A stretch of DNA of 64,000 nt from Psychrobacter aquimaris (GTDB lineage Bacteria; Pseudomonadota; Gammaproteobacteria; Pseudomonadales; Moraxellaceae). Under the pieces are notes generated by a model. The model did not search any database. It had not been told where the DNA came from and saw nothing but the letters and a program-made list of their open reading frames with translations. The first letter of the stretch is position 1; each line of letters begins with the position of its first letter. A program made the position numbers and the translations under genes. Shown in pieces: positions 1 to 9,359 of this stretch. Location of the stretch: the NCBI RefSeq assembly GCF_016107525.1, contig NZ_JABASR010000016.1:1-64000 (forward strand). The letters are read 5' to 3'.

Positions 1-1
1 T

Positions 2-76
2 GAGGACGATGATGATAAGACTGATGCCGCCGATAAGCTGACACAGTCTGGAGATGAGGACGCTGAGCTTGATTAG
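2..76 (+). CDS. 3' end of an unidentified gene with an acidic tail
   Basis: An open frame enters from the left edge and ends at a TAG at 74-76. The 24 visible residues are rich in Asp and Glu (EDDDDK near the start, DEDAELD at the end), which looks like a disordered acidic C-terminus. It converges on the pca operon and is followed by a palindrome and a T-run. The fragment is too short to assign a function, and it may be a chance open frame. Confidence 0.35.
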   Translation, partial: EDDDDKTDAADKLTQSGDEDAELD

Positions 77-113
77 TAGGGTCATGTTGCACCTACCGCG
101 TTACCAAAGGCAG

Positions 114-141
114 ATACATAATGAGTCGACTCATTATGTAT
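114..141. repeat. perfect 28-bp palindrome
   Basis: Two 14-base arms (ATACATAATGAGTC and its exact complement) meet with no spacer. It lies in the convergent spacer between the partial left-edge gene and pcaJ. No T-run follows directly on either strand, so it is not a classic terminator. It could be a cruciform or a dimeric protein-binding site. Confidence 0.7.
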
Positions 142-152
142 AAGCGGCCAAA

Positions 153-186
153 CAGTCTGCATGACTGCTATAGATAATTTTTTTTT
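153..186 (+). terminator. weak terminator candidate for the left-edge gene
   Basis: A short stem CAGTC-TGCAT-GACTG (153-167) is followed 10 bases later by nine T residues (178-186). The stem is short and the gap to the T-run is long, so this is only a candidate end for transcription entering from the left. Confidence 0.3.
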
Positions 187-253
187 CATCATGAAATCCC
201 TTCTTGATGGTTAAGCACTTTACGTATGATGGAACACTAAGCGTTTATCTAAA

Positions 254-901
254 TTATGGCTGTTGCAATGCGGCACCTGTTTTTGCTTGCAACTCATCAA
301 AAGTTAGTCCATCGACCATGTCACGAACCATCAACCCTTGCTCAGTGATGTCAATCACCGCAAGATCCGTATAAATTCGATTGACACATTTTTCGCCAGT
401 GATAGGTAGCTTTAGATTTTCGACAATTTTAGGATCACCATTTTTGCTAACATGATCCATGATGACGTACACTTTTTTAGCACCAACTGCCAAATCCATG
501 GCACCGCCAACGGCTGGAATGTCTTTTGGACGACCCAAAAACCAGTTGGCAATATCGCCATTTTCAGCCACTTCAAATGCCCCAAGAACACATAGGTCAA
601 TATGCCCTCCACGGATCATGGCAAACGAGTCACCATGATGAAAATAACTACCACCTTTGAGTAAGGTGATATACTGCTTACCGGCATTGATCAAGTCGCC
701 ATCCCTGTCCGCTTCCTCAGGTGCTGGCCCCATACCTAGTACACCGTTCTCACTATGCAAAAAAATATCTTTGTCTTTCGGGAGAAAATCAGCGACTCGA
801 GTAGGCTGTCCGATTCCTAGATTGACATACATGCCCTCTTCGATATCTTGGGCGACGCGCTTGGCGATCTCATCGACTGAACGTGGGGTGTAATCACTCA
901 T
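254..901 (-). CDS. pcaJ: 3-oxoadipate CoA-transferase subunit B
   Basis: This is the beta subunit of succinyl-CoA:3-oxoadipate CoA-transferase, which activates beta-ketoadipate to its CoA ester in the cytoplasm. The 215-residue length is normal for the family. The CoA-transferase motif SENGVLGMGP is present, with the catalytic Glu at about residue 51, and a Gly-rich segment (NLGIGQP) lies near residue 27. Its ATG overlaps the pcaI stop by four bases (ATGA), so the two subunits are translationally coupled. It is the last gene of the minus-strand pca operon starting at pcaF. Identification is secure at family level; the pca role rests on its neighbours. Confidence 0.95.
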   Translation of the reverse strand: MSDYTPRSVDEIAKRVAQDIEEGMYVNLGIGQPTRVADFLPKDKDIFLHSENGVLGMGPAPEEADRDGDLINAGKQYITLLKGGSYFHHGDSFAMIRGGHIDLCVLGAFEVAENGDIANWFLGRPKDIPAVGGAMDLAVGAKKVYVIMDHVSKNGDPKIVENLKLPITGEKCVNRIYTDLAVIDITEQGLMVRDMVDGLTFDELQAKTGAALQQP

Positions 902-1572
902 GATGCCTCTCCTTCAATACAGACGACTTCGTGGACAAAAATACCTGGGGTAATAATGTGTTCTGGATCGAGCACTCCCAGCTCAACCACTTCGCTGACT
1001 TGAGCGATAGTATGGTTGGAGGCTGCCGCCATAATCGGACCAAAATTACGCGCGGCTTTGCGATAAGTTAAATTACCCCAGCGATCACCCTGAAACGCTT
1101 TGATCAATGCAAAATCTGCTTTTATTGGATATTCCAATACGTAATTTTTGCCATCGATCGTCCGTGTTTCCTTACCTTCAGCAAGCAGCGTGCCATAAGC
1201 CGTTGGCGTATAAATCGCACCAAGACCACTGCCACCTGCTTGCATACGAGCCGCTAACGTCCCTTGTGGTACCACTTCAAGCTCAATTTTTCCCGCTCGG
1301 TAGAGATCATCAAAAATATATGAATCATGCTGACGCGGAAACGAGCAAATAATCTTGCGCACGCAACCTGATTTGAGCAATAGTGCCAATCCCGTCTCAC
1401 CGTTGCCTGCATTATTGCTAACGATAGTTAAATCCTTAGCATTGCGTTCAATCAGTGCGTCAATCAGTTCTGCTGGTTGACCTGCCAAACCAAAGCCACC
1501 TATCAAGATGGTTGCTCCATCATTAATATGGCTCATGGCGTCGATAGCAGATTCTGTCACTTTATTTAACAT
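898..1572 (-). CDS. pcaI: 3-oxoadipate CoA-transferase subunit A
   Basis: This is the alpha subunit partner of PcaJ. The 224 residues include the CoA-binding glycine motif GGFGLAGQP at about 25-33 and the conserved GSGLGAIYTPTAYGT stretch near 115, as expected for family I CoA-transferases. A Shine-Dalgarno-like AGGATG lies before the ATG at 1572. It sits between pobA and pcaJ in the minus-strand operon. PcaIJ acts on beta-ketoadipate from both the protocatechuate and the catechol branches, so it probably serves the ben/cat genes at the right end of the window too. Confidence 0.95.
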   Translation of the reverse strand: MLNKVTESAIDAMSHINDGATILIGGFGLAGQPAELIDALIERNAKDLTIVSNNAGNGETGLALLLKSGCVRKIICSFPRQHDSYIFDDLYRAGKIELEVVPQGTLAARMQAGGSGLGAIYTPTAYGTLLAEGKETRTIDGKNYVLEYPIKADFALIKAFQGDRWGNLTYRKAARNFGPIMAAASNHTIAQVSEVVELGVLDPEHIITPGIFVHEVVCIEGEAS

Positions 1573-1631
1573 TGAATCATCCTATATAAAAGAGTTAAGT
1601 CGCCAGATATAAATAATTAAAACGCAGCTAT

Positions 1632-2885
<1,254 letters not shown>

Positions 2886-2925
2886 CTAACGGTCTAAAAA
2901 CACCTCTGTATTGCAAAATGATTCG

Positions 2926-3549
2926 CTAAAAATCAAAGAAAACCGTTTCATTGTCGCCTTGTAAATAAATATCAAATCGATAGCGGGGCTTACCATCGCC
3001 TTGCTCTTTTTTGGCAATCAGCGTTTTACGACGTTCTACTGAAGGCACGCTATTTAATATAGGACACTCGGCATTGGCCTCTGGTTCGTCATCGAAATAG
3101 GCACGGGTTTGTAGATGCAAATTGATACCACGAGCAAAAATGGCAAGGCTGACGTGCGGCGCCATGGGCTTACCGTAAAAACCCACCTGTCCTGGTTTTA
3201 CCGTATGGAAATGGAAATCGCCATCTAAGGCACAAGCACTGCGCCCAAATCCACTAAAAGGTTGTTTATTGTCAAAATTGGCAACATAGTTACCATCGCT
3301 ATCGGCTTGCCATATTTCAATCAGGGCATCATGAACCGCTTCACCATTACCGTCGTATACATGACCCACTAACTCGATATGCTCGCCTTTAGCACCTTCT
3401 TTGGCCAAATCTTGCCAAATCTCATCTGAACGAGATTCAAAACCTGCGATTTCTAATGCCAAACCGATATGCACAAACGGCCCTGACGTTTGAGAGGCTG
3501 TCTCACGCAGCAAACCGCTATCATCTTGTAATTTGTATTGGCTATACAT
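2926..3549 (-). CDS. pcaG: protocatechuate 3,4-dioxygenase alpha subunit
   Basis: This is the alpha chain of the intradiol dioxygenase that cleaves protocatechuate to 3-carboxy-cis,cis-muconate. The 207-residue protein has the intradiol fold signature (GHVYDGNGEAVHDALIEIWQ) but lacks the RPAHIH iron motif carried by PcaH, as is normal for the alpha chain. Only three bases separate it from the pcaH stop, and its AGGAG ribosome site lies inside the end of pcaH. This arrangement fits equimolar synthesis of the two chains. Confidence 0.95.
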   Translation of the reverse strand: MYSQYKLQDDSGLLRETASQTSGPFVHIGLALEIAGFESRSDEIWQDLAKEGAKGEHIELVGHVYDGNGEAVHDALIEIWQADSDGNYVANFDNKQPFSGFGRSACALDGDFHFHTVKPGQVGFYGKPMAPHVSLAIFARGINLHLQTRAYFDDEPEANAECPILNSVPSVERRKTLIAKKEQGDGKPRYRFDIYLQGDNETVFFDF

Positions 3550-3552
3550 GAT

Positions 3553-4281
3553 CTACTCCTCAAAATACGTTTGTAATGCACCGCGCACCACGATATCAAA
3601 ACGATAGGCCAGACAATCCATTGGCTTGCTCATAGTCATATCTAAGCGGGCAATCATCGTTTCAACCGCTTCTGGGTCTTTTAAGACCTGTACAATCGGA
3701 CATAGCGGAATGAGCGGATCCCCTTCGAAGTACAATTGCGTAATCAAGCGCGTCGAAATAGAAGGTCCCATCACTGATACGTGGATGTGCGCTGGACGCC
3801 ACGTATTAACACCATTTGGCCACGGATAAGGTCCTGGACGTACGGTACGAAAATGATAGCGTCCGTCGGCATCGGTGATAAAGCGACCCACACCACCGAA
3901 GTTCGGGTCGAGTGGCGCCAGATAATTGTCTTTTTTATGACGATAGCGGCCACCAGCATTTGCTTGCCACATCTCAACCAAGGTATTGGGCACAGGCTTA
4001 CCAAACTGATCAATCACCTGACCGTGCATGATGATACGCTCACCAATAGGCAACCCTGCTTGCTCGCCTTCTGTCCGAAAGTTCATTAGCAGATCGTTGT
4101 CATACTGACCGATCTCTAAGCCATCAAATACAGGACCACTACGCTCTGAGTCACTGGCTCTTTGGATACTGACTAACGCCTGACTGGGTGAACGCGCCAC
4201 CGAGGTTTTGTAGCCAGGCGTATACTGTGCAGGCTGCCAAGACCGATCACGTGGAAGAAAAGAAGGGTATTTATGACTCAT
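3553..4281 (-). CDS. pcaH: protocatechuate 3,4-dioxygenase beta subunit
   Basis: This is the iron-carrying chain of protocatechuate 3,4-dioxygenase. The non-haem ferric ligands are visible: a Tyr in the PGPYPWPNG segment and the RPAHIHVSV motif with two His about 14 residues later, plus the GRYRHK region. The start chosen is the ATG at 4281 (MSHKYPSF) because GGAG lies nine bases upstream; an ATG 15 bases further out has no ribosome site. The resulting 242 residues match the family. It is followed immediately by pcaG. Confidence 0.95.
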   Translation of the reverse strand: MSHKYPSFLPRDRSWQPAQYTPGYKTSVARSPSQALVSIQRASDSERSGPVFDGLEIGQYDNDLLMNFRTEGEQAGLPIGERIIMHGQVIDQFGKPVPNTLVEMWQANAGGRYRHKKDNYLAPLDPNFGGVGRFITDADGRYHFRTVRPGPYPWPNGVNTWRPAHIHVSVMGPSISTRLITQLYFEGDPLIPLCPIVQVLKDPEAVETMIARLDMTMSKPMDCLAYRFDIVVRGALQTYFEE

Positions 4282-4344
4282 TACGGTATTCTCCATTGCT
4301 ATAACGCAAACCTTATTGATAATCAGTGCTTGTGGTTTTGAATA

Positions 4345-5517
4345 TTAATTGATTGGATTGCCCCATCCGTTTTCTTTGGCCAAAGAAAACGCATGATTGG
4401 CCGCTGGCACACCTGCATAAATAGACACATGCATCAATACTTGGCGCAACTGGTCTTCAGAGATGCCCAAACGTTTGGCAGTACGCAGATGCAGACGTAG
4501 CTCGCCATCACGACCAAGCGCGGCTAATATGCCTGTGGTAATCATGCTTCTTTGCTGCACAGTCAAACTATGATCGCCCCACAGCTCGCCCCATGCGTTA
4601 CGGGTGATAAATTGCTGGAATGGGCTATCTAAGGTCGTGGCATTTTTGGACGCGCGCTCAACATGGGCATCGCCCAAAATGCGCTTGCGCTGTGTCAAAC
4701 CTTGCTCATAGCTGATGCCTGTTTCGCCAACAGTAGCGCGGTTGGTATTAGTTTGAAGATGTTCAACCAAATGATCAGGCGCTTCAATAGAGGGGACATG
4801 CCCCACGCCCTCAAAGACGCTTAGGCTTGCATCAGAAAATTCTGCTTTTAGCGTTTCTAGTGCCGCAATCGGGGTAGAGACATCCTCTGCACCTGCGATT
4901 AATGCAACATAATTTGGATAATCAGCAAGCTTTCCGCGGTTATCCACTTGAGCCAATACCTCACATAGCTTAGCGTAGCTTTCGTCATCATTACGTCCCA
5001 GCTGTACTTGCCAGCCTTGTGAGATTTCAGGGTTTTGCTCGATATAATGTGGTGAGAACCAGCGCGGTACGATTGTCTCGGCCATCTCGGTTAAACCCAA
5101 CTGGCGCACATTAGCAGCACGCTCAGCCCACGCATCCGCGGTACCAATGACGGCACCTGTATTGGTCAGCCATACTTGCTCTAAACGCTCAGCGACCAAT
5201 TGGCATAACGACTGACCAATCACGCCGCCGATTGATGTACCAATAAAACTGAAACCTTCAATATGTAAGTGATCCGCCAACGCTACGACATCCAACGCCA
5301 ACTGCTCAGCACTCAGTCCTTCTGCGGCTGCATCACTGCTACCATGACCGGGTAAGTCCCAGCGAACGCAGCGGTAATGTCCATGCAGTTGATCGCACAC
5401 GGTATCCCACACATCACGGCTCATACCGAGTGGATGCGCCATAAAGAGTGCAGGTAAATAAGTCTCACCACTGTCTTGGTAAGCAATCAAATGCGCGTCT
5501 GTTTTTAAAAATGCCAT
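4345..5517 (-). CDS. pcaL: fused 3-oxoadipate enol-lactonase / 4-carboxymuconolactone decarboxylase
   Basis: This 390-residue protein joins two sequential enzymes. Residues 1 to about 250 are an alpha/beta-hydrolase (PcaD-like enol-lactonase) with nucleophile Ser95 in GTSIGG, an acid residue in GAEDVSTP and the His in GVGHVPS. Residues about 265-390 are a carboxymuconolactone decarboxylase (PcaC-like) domain with the HLRTAKRLGIS and MHVSIYAGVPAANHA helices. Such fusions are known as PcaL in some actinobacteria. Two adjacent ATGs occur; the one at 5517 is preferred because the AGGAG is seven bases away, and it overlaps the pcaF stop. No catD is seen in the window, so the lactonase half may serve the catechol branch too. 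Confidence 0.9.
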   Translation of the reverse strand: MAFLKTDAHLIAYQDSGETYLPALFMAHPLGMSRDVWDTVCDQLHGHYRCVRWDLPGHGSSDAAAEGLSAEQLALDVVALADHLHIEGFSFIGTSIGGVIGQSLCQLVAERLEQVWLTNTGAVIGTADAWAERAANVRQLGLTEMAETIVPRWFSPHYIEQNPEISQGWQVQLGRNDDESYAKLCEVLAQVDNRGKLADYPNYVALIAGAEDVSTPIAALETLKAEFSDASLSVFEGVGHVPSIEAPDHLVEHLQTNTNRATVGETGISYEQGLTQRKRILGDAHVERASKNATTLDSPFQQFITRNAWGELWGDHSLTVQQRSMITTGILAALGRDGELRLHLRTAKRLGISEDQLRQVLMHVSIYAGVPAANHAFSLAKENGWGNPIN

Positions 5518-6728
5518 CATTCTTCTCCTACTCGTGAAACGATGAGCGCGATACCCTGCCCCACGCCAATACACATGGTGCATAGCGCGCGCTGTGCATC
5601 GGTACGTTGTAATTCGTGAACTGCTGAAATCAAGATACGCGCACCTGATGCGCCTAGCGGATGACCCAAGGCAATAGAGCCGCCTCTAGGATTGATACGT
5701 GGATCACGGTCATCCAGCCCAAGGGCACGTGAGCAAGCCAATGCTTGTGCAGCAAACGCTTCATTTAGCTCAATAATATCCATATCATCCAGCGTCAAAT
5801 TGAGTTTCTTTAACAGCTTTTGAGTGGCTGGTACGGGGCCAATACCCATGATTTCTGGCAGCACACCTGCCGTTGCCATCCCTTCTATTTTAGCTACAGG
5901 GGTTAAACCGTACTTTTCAACGGCTGCCGCGCTCGCAATCAGCATGGCAGCTGCGCCATCATTGATACCTGAAGCATTACCAGCCGTTACCGTGCCGTCC
6001 TTATATATAGGACGCAGTTTTTCTAAGGCTTCTATGGTTGAGTCTGGACGTGGATGCTCATCTGTATCAACGATGAGTGCGTCCTTATTGCGTCTCTCGA
6101 TGGTGATAGGCGTGATTTCAGCCGCCAGTTGTCCATTATCTTGTGCAGCCGCTGCTTTTTGCTGCGACCATAGCGCGAAGCTGTCTTGATCCTCGCGTGA
6201 GATGTCGTATTGTTTTGCTAGATTTTCCGCGGTTTGCGGCATAGCTTCTGTACCATATAGCGCATCTAACTTTTTATTGATAAAGCGCCAGCCCATGGTC
6301 GTGTCTTGCAGAGTTTGGCTGCGGCCATAAGCTTTTTCGGGCTTGCCCATGACAAAGGGCGCGCGCGTCATTGACTCAACGCCGCCTGCTAGCACCAGAT
6401 CCATCTCACCGCTGGCAATCGCGCGAAACGCGGTGCCGACCGCATCCAGACCTGAGCCGCATAATCGATTGATGGTATTTGCAGGTACGGTCTCTGGTAG
6501 ACCTGATAGCAGCACACTCATACGCGCCACGTTGCGATTGTCTTCGCCGCTTTGGTTGGCACAGCCTATAAAGGCATCTTCAATCGCGCTGTGATCAAAG
6601 TCAGGCGCATCATCGATTACCGCTTTGATTACTTGCGCTAACATATCATCAGGACGAATATCGGCCAAAGCGCCGCCGTAGCGACCGACTGCTGAACGTT
6701 TTGGATGACAAATATAGACTGCGACCAT
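5517..6728 (-). CDS. pcaF: beta-ketoadipyl-CoA thiolase
   Basis: This acetyl-CoA acyltransferase splits 3-oxoadipyl-CoA into succinyl-CoA and acetyl-CoA. The 403 residues carry the thiolase acyl-accepting Cys at about 90 (NTINRLCGSG), the His of ALGHPLGASGAR near 352 and the second Cys of CTMCIGVGQG near 388. The ribosome site AGGGAGAG precedes the ATG. It is the first gene of the operon; a two-dyad operator lies 83 bases upstream. Its stop overlaps the start of pcaL. It could be named catF or paaJ in isolation, but the context supports pcaF. Confidence 0.94.
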   Translation of the reverse strand: MVAVYICHPKRSAVGRYGGALADIRPDDMLAQVIKAVIDDAPDFDHSAIEDAFIGCANQSGEDNRNVARMSVLLSGLPETVPANTINRLCGSGLDAVGTAFRAIASGEMDLVLAGGVESMTRAPFVMGKPEKAYGRSQTLQDTTMGWRFINKKLDALYGTEAMPQTAENLAKQYDISREDQDSFALWSQQKAAAAQDNGQLAAEITPITIERRNKDALIVDTDEHPRPDSTIEALEKLRPIYKDGTVTAGNASGINDGAAAMLIASAAAVEKYGLTPVAKIEGMATAGVLPEIMGIGPVPATQKLLKKLNLTLDDMDIIELNEAFAAQALACSRALGLDDRDPRINPRGGSIALGHPLGASGARILISAVHELQRTDAQRALCTMCIGVGQGIALIVSRVGEE

Positions 6729-6810
6729 GCTGCTCTCTCCCTAGAGACGATATGAGTACACTATGCGAGTACATTGTATCCTTACAATCCAATATTGATT
6801 ACTGCCAATA

Positions 6811-6852
6811 TTGTTCTATATAAGAATTATTGTTCGTATAATGAATTAAATT
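6811..6852. promoter_or_regulatory. tandem-dyad operator upstream of pcaF (copy A)
   Basis: Two dyads of the form GTTC-N7-GAAT start at 6813 and 6832, 19 bases apart. Closely matching blocks lie upstream of the two TRAP-type lipoproteins (11696-11737 and, on the other strand, 14153-14194), in the same orientation relative to the gene each precedes. Multi-repeat operators are known for the IclR-family regulators PcaU and PobR; binding by the IclR protein encoded at 11925 is an inference. Confidence 0.7.
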
Positions 6853-6966
6853 ACACCCTTTTTTTTCGCTTGTCAATCGAGTTATTCCGTATTCTCTTCA
6901 ATTGAAAGTCGTATCCAGCATTTCCTTTATCGCGGCAAATCTCAAGAACATGACTGATGACTTTTC

Positions 6967-6996
6967 CAAAAACAAAAAAGACCCGATTGGGTCTTT
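6967..6996 (-). terminator. rho-independent terminator of vanR
   Basis: The stem AAAGACCC-GATT-GGGTCTTT (6977-6996) is followed on the minus strand by a T-rich run. It lies about 100 bases beyond the vanR stop codon, in the spacer before the pcaF promoter, and should stop vanR transcripts entering the pca operon. Confidence 0.75.
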
Positions 6997-7099
6997 GTTT
7001 GATCGTATATAGGGGATATGAATAGCTGCCAATGCATCCAATAATCGTCAGTGGCATACTAGCATCAGCTGCTTTTTAGTCATCAAATCACATCATCCT

Positions 7100-7825
7100 C
7101 TAATCATCATTTGCATCGCCACTGATGATCCGTATCGTATCGGGATCCTTTAGTTCGGAGTTGAATATCTGTGCATAACGCAGGGTGGCGTTGGCATGCT
7201 CTCTCATTATTCCTTCAGCCCTTGCCCCTTGACCATGGCTGATCGCATCAAACACCGCGTGATGCTGCATATGGGCAAAATTAAACCGCCGATACTCGCC
7301 TGCCAAGTTGTCACGATCAATAGCCAATGAGCTGACGGATGCAAAGGGCATGTGTTCACTGCGTGTTTTTGCGATATCGATGGCAGGATTGTGACTGGCT
7401 TCAATGATTAACGCGTGAAAGCGTTGGTTAATCTCATGATAGATCTCAAGATCTTCTTCCGTCACATGCCCTTTGGCAAACAACGCATCCCCTCTTACCA
7501 GACATTTCACCATGCTTTGACGATGTTCTGCTGTCAGCCCCCTTTCCGCGGCCTGCCTTGCAGCCAAGCCTTCTAACACGCCTCTCACTTCAACGGCGCC
7601 ATTGATTTCTTCGGTGGTTACTTCGCGCACGCGATAGCCGCGATTTTTTAGTTTAATCAATAACCCTTCTTGCTCAAGCGAACGAAAAGCGATGCGTATG
7701 GGCGTACGAGAGACCCCAAGACGTTCAGCCGTCGGTATTTCAGCGATACGCTCTCCCGCGACCAGCTCACCTGAGAGGATCATTTGCCGCAATGCGCTAA
7801 TCACACGTTGTCCCGCTTTACTCAT
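7100..7825 (-). CDS. vanR: GntR-family (FCD subgroup) regulator, probable vanillate repressor
   Basis: This 241-residue cytoplasmic regulator has an N-terminal winged helix (about 8-75, with AERLGVSRTPIRIAFRSL as the recognition region) and a C-terminal all-helical FCD ligand domain (about 85-220) with the expected His residues (EIYHEINQRFH and EASHNP). It is divergent from vanA, and two perfect copies of the VanO sequence known from the Caulobacter VanR system lie in the spacer. This supports a vanillate-relieved repressor of vanAB. A GAGGT site precedes the ATG. The specific name rests on context plus operator. Confidence 0.85.
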   Translation of the reverse strand: MSKAGQRVISALRQMILSGELVAGERIAEIPTAERLGVSRTPIRIAFRSLEQEGLLIKLKNRGYRVREVTTEEINGAVEVRGVLEGLAARQAAERGLTAEHRQSMVKCLVRGDALFAKGHVTEEDLEIYHEINQRFHALIIEASHNPAIDIAKTRSEHMPFASVSSLAIDRDNLAGEYRRFNFAHMQHHAVFDAISHGQGARAEGIMREHANATLRYAQIFNSELKDPDTIRIISGDANDD

Positions 7826-8111
7826 TCAAACCTCACCATCCATTCACATTTTTAAAAGACCAAACAAGCCAGCCATCGACACCAACATCAAAATTGACAT
7901 CAGTTAGCTCAGCATCAGCATAGCACGCTAGCAGCATAAACAAACAGTGCGCGCCCATCATAGACCAACCATACTGTTTTTTATTGGTTATGTCTGCTCA
8001 GGTATACTTTCGATAAGAATGACGGAGGCAAAGTAATACCTAGCAGTAAGAATAAATACATCACTGCTGATCTGTATAAAATTCACATGAAGAAATAGAT
8101 AATATTAACTT

Positions 8112-8123
8112 ATTGGATCCAAT
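8112..8123. promoter_or_regulatory. VanR operator, distal copy
   Basis: The palindrome ATTGGATCCAAT is identical to the operator known for Caulobacter VanR. It is centred about 92 bases before the vanA start and 52 bases from the second copy, about five helical turns. That spacing would place two repressor dimers on the same face of the helix. Confidence 0.8.
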
Positions 8124-8163
8124 ATACCCAAATTATAGTAGACAAACGCTATTTTTATGATAA

Positions 8164-8175
8164 ATTGGATCCAAT
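8164..8175. promoter_or_regulatory. VanR operator, proximal copy overlapping the promoter
   Basis: A second perfect ATTGGATCCAAT lies 33 bases before the vanA ATG. A -10-like TATGAT sits just upstream at 8156-8161, so occupancy would cover the start-site region. The -35 region is not clear (TTATAG at 8133-8138 is a weak candidate). Steric repression of vanAB is inferred. Confidence 0.8.
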
Positions 8176-8208
8176 TAAAGGGATTTTTACACACAAAAGG
8201 AGTTTGAG

Positions 8209-9255
8209 ATGTTTCCAAAAAATTGCTGGTACGTCGCCTGTACGCCAGATGAATATCAAGAAAAGCCACTAGGACGCACCATATGCGGCGAGAATATTGT
8301 CTTTTATCAAAGCGACACAGGGGTCGCCGCCGTCGAAGACTTTTGCCCGCATCGTGGTGCGCCATTATCACTCGGTTATGTAGAAGATGGCCTGCTGGTG
8401 TGCGGCTATCACGGCTTAAAAATGGGCAGCGACGGCAAAACCGCCGCCATGCCAGGCCAACGCGTCAGAGGCTTCCCTTGCAACCGCAGCTACCCTGTTG
8501 TCGAGCGTCATGGATTCGTATGGGTGTGGACGGGTGATGCTGAGCTTGCCGATGAGTCCAAAATTCCAGAACTAGAATGGGCAAACGATCCTGAATGGGC
8601 GTATGGCGGGGGTCTGTTTCACATCAACTGCGATTACCGCCTTATGATCGACAATCTAATGGATCTCACCCATGAAACCTATGTCCATGCCAGCAGTATC
8701 GGACAAGAAGAAATCGACGAAACCCCTGTCCATACTACCTCCGAAGACGATATGGTTATCACCAGTCGCTTTATGGAGAACATCATCGCCCCGCCTTTTT
8801 GGCAGGCGGCCCTGCGTGCCAATCAACTGGCTGACGATGTGCCTGTAGACAGATGGCAGATATGTAAGTTTAGCCCGCCCAGTCACGTTATGATTGAAGT
8901 CGGGGTTGCCCATGCTGGAAAAGGCAGTCACGACGCGGATCCTGAGCACAAGGCAGGCAGCATCGTCGTCGATTTTATCACCCCTGAGACGGAGACCTCT
9001 ATTTGGTATTTTTGGGGCATGGCGCGTAACTTCAAACCCGAGGACACCGAGCTGACAGAGCAGATTCGTCAAGGACAGCATCAGATCTTCAGCGAGGATT
9101 TGGAGATGCTAGAGCGTCAGCAACTCAACCTATTAGCGTATCCTGAACGCAAGCTCTTAAAATTGAACATTGATACCGGTGGCGTCAAATCACGGCGTAT
9201 TTTAGACACGCTCATCAAAGAAGAAAACCAATTGATAGAGAACGTCAATCTATAG
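8209..9255 (+). CDS. vanA: vanillate O-demethylase oxygenase subunit
   Basis: This Rieske non-haem iron oxygenase demethylates vanillate to protocatechuate and formaldehyde. The Rieske cluster ligands are C46, H48, C65 and H68 (CPHRGAP and CGYHG). The mononuclear iron motif follows near residues 145-165 (DNLMDLTHETYVH). The 348-residue length fits VanA. AAGGAG lies upstream of the ATG. It is paired with the reductase VanB and flanked by VanR sites, so induction by vanillate is expected. The product feeds PcaGH encoded nearby. Confidence 0.94.
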   Translation: MFPKNCWYVACTPDEYQEKPLGRTICGENIVFYQSDTGVAAVEDFCPHRGAPLSLGYVEDGLLVCGYHGLKMGSDGKTAAMPGQRVRGFPCNRSYPVVERHGFVWVWTGDAELADESKIPELEWANDPEWAYGGGLFHINCDYRLMIDNLMDLTHETYVHASSIGQEEIDETPVHTTSEDDMVITSRFMENIIAPPFWQAALRANQLADDVPVDRWQICKFSPPSHVMIEVGVAHAGKGSHDADPEHKAGSIVVDFITPETETSIWYFWGMARNFKPEDTELTEQIRQGQHQIFSEDLEMLERQQLNLLAYPERKLLKLNIDTGGVKSRRILDTLIKEENQLIENVNL

Positions 9256-9311
9256 ACGCCGATGTTAATACCCTTATCAAATGACAAATCAAATGACAAT
9301 TTAATGAACAA

Positions 9312-9344
9312 CTGGCTAAACACGCTGGCATGGTGTTTAGCCAG
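9312..9344 (+). other. strong hairpin between vanA and vanB
   Basis: CTGGCTAAACAC (9312-9323) pairs perfectly with GTGTTTAGCCAG (9333-9344) around a 9-base loop, ending directly before the vanB ribosome site (AAGGA, 9347-9351). No T-run follows, so it is unlikely to be a full terminator. It may stabilise the vanA message or tune vanB translation. Confidence 0.7.
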
Positions 9345-9359
9345 TGAAGGATACCTATC

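Noticed and set aside
6851-7057. Minus-strand open frame of 68 codons between vanR and pcaF
   Set aside because: It runs across the vanR terminator hairpin and the operator, has no ribosome site and no recognisable motif.
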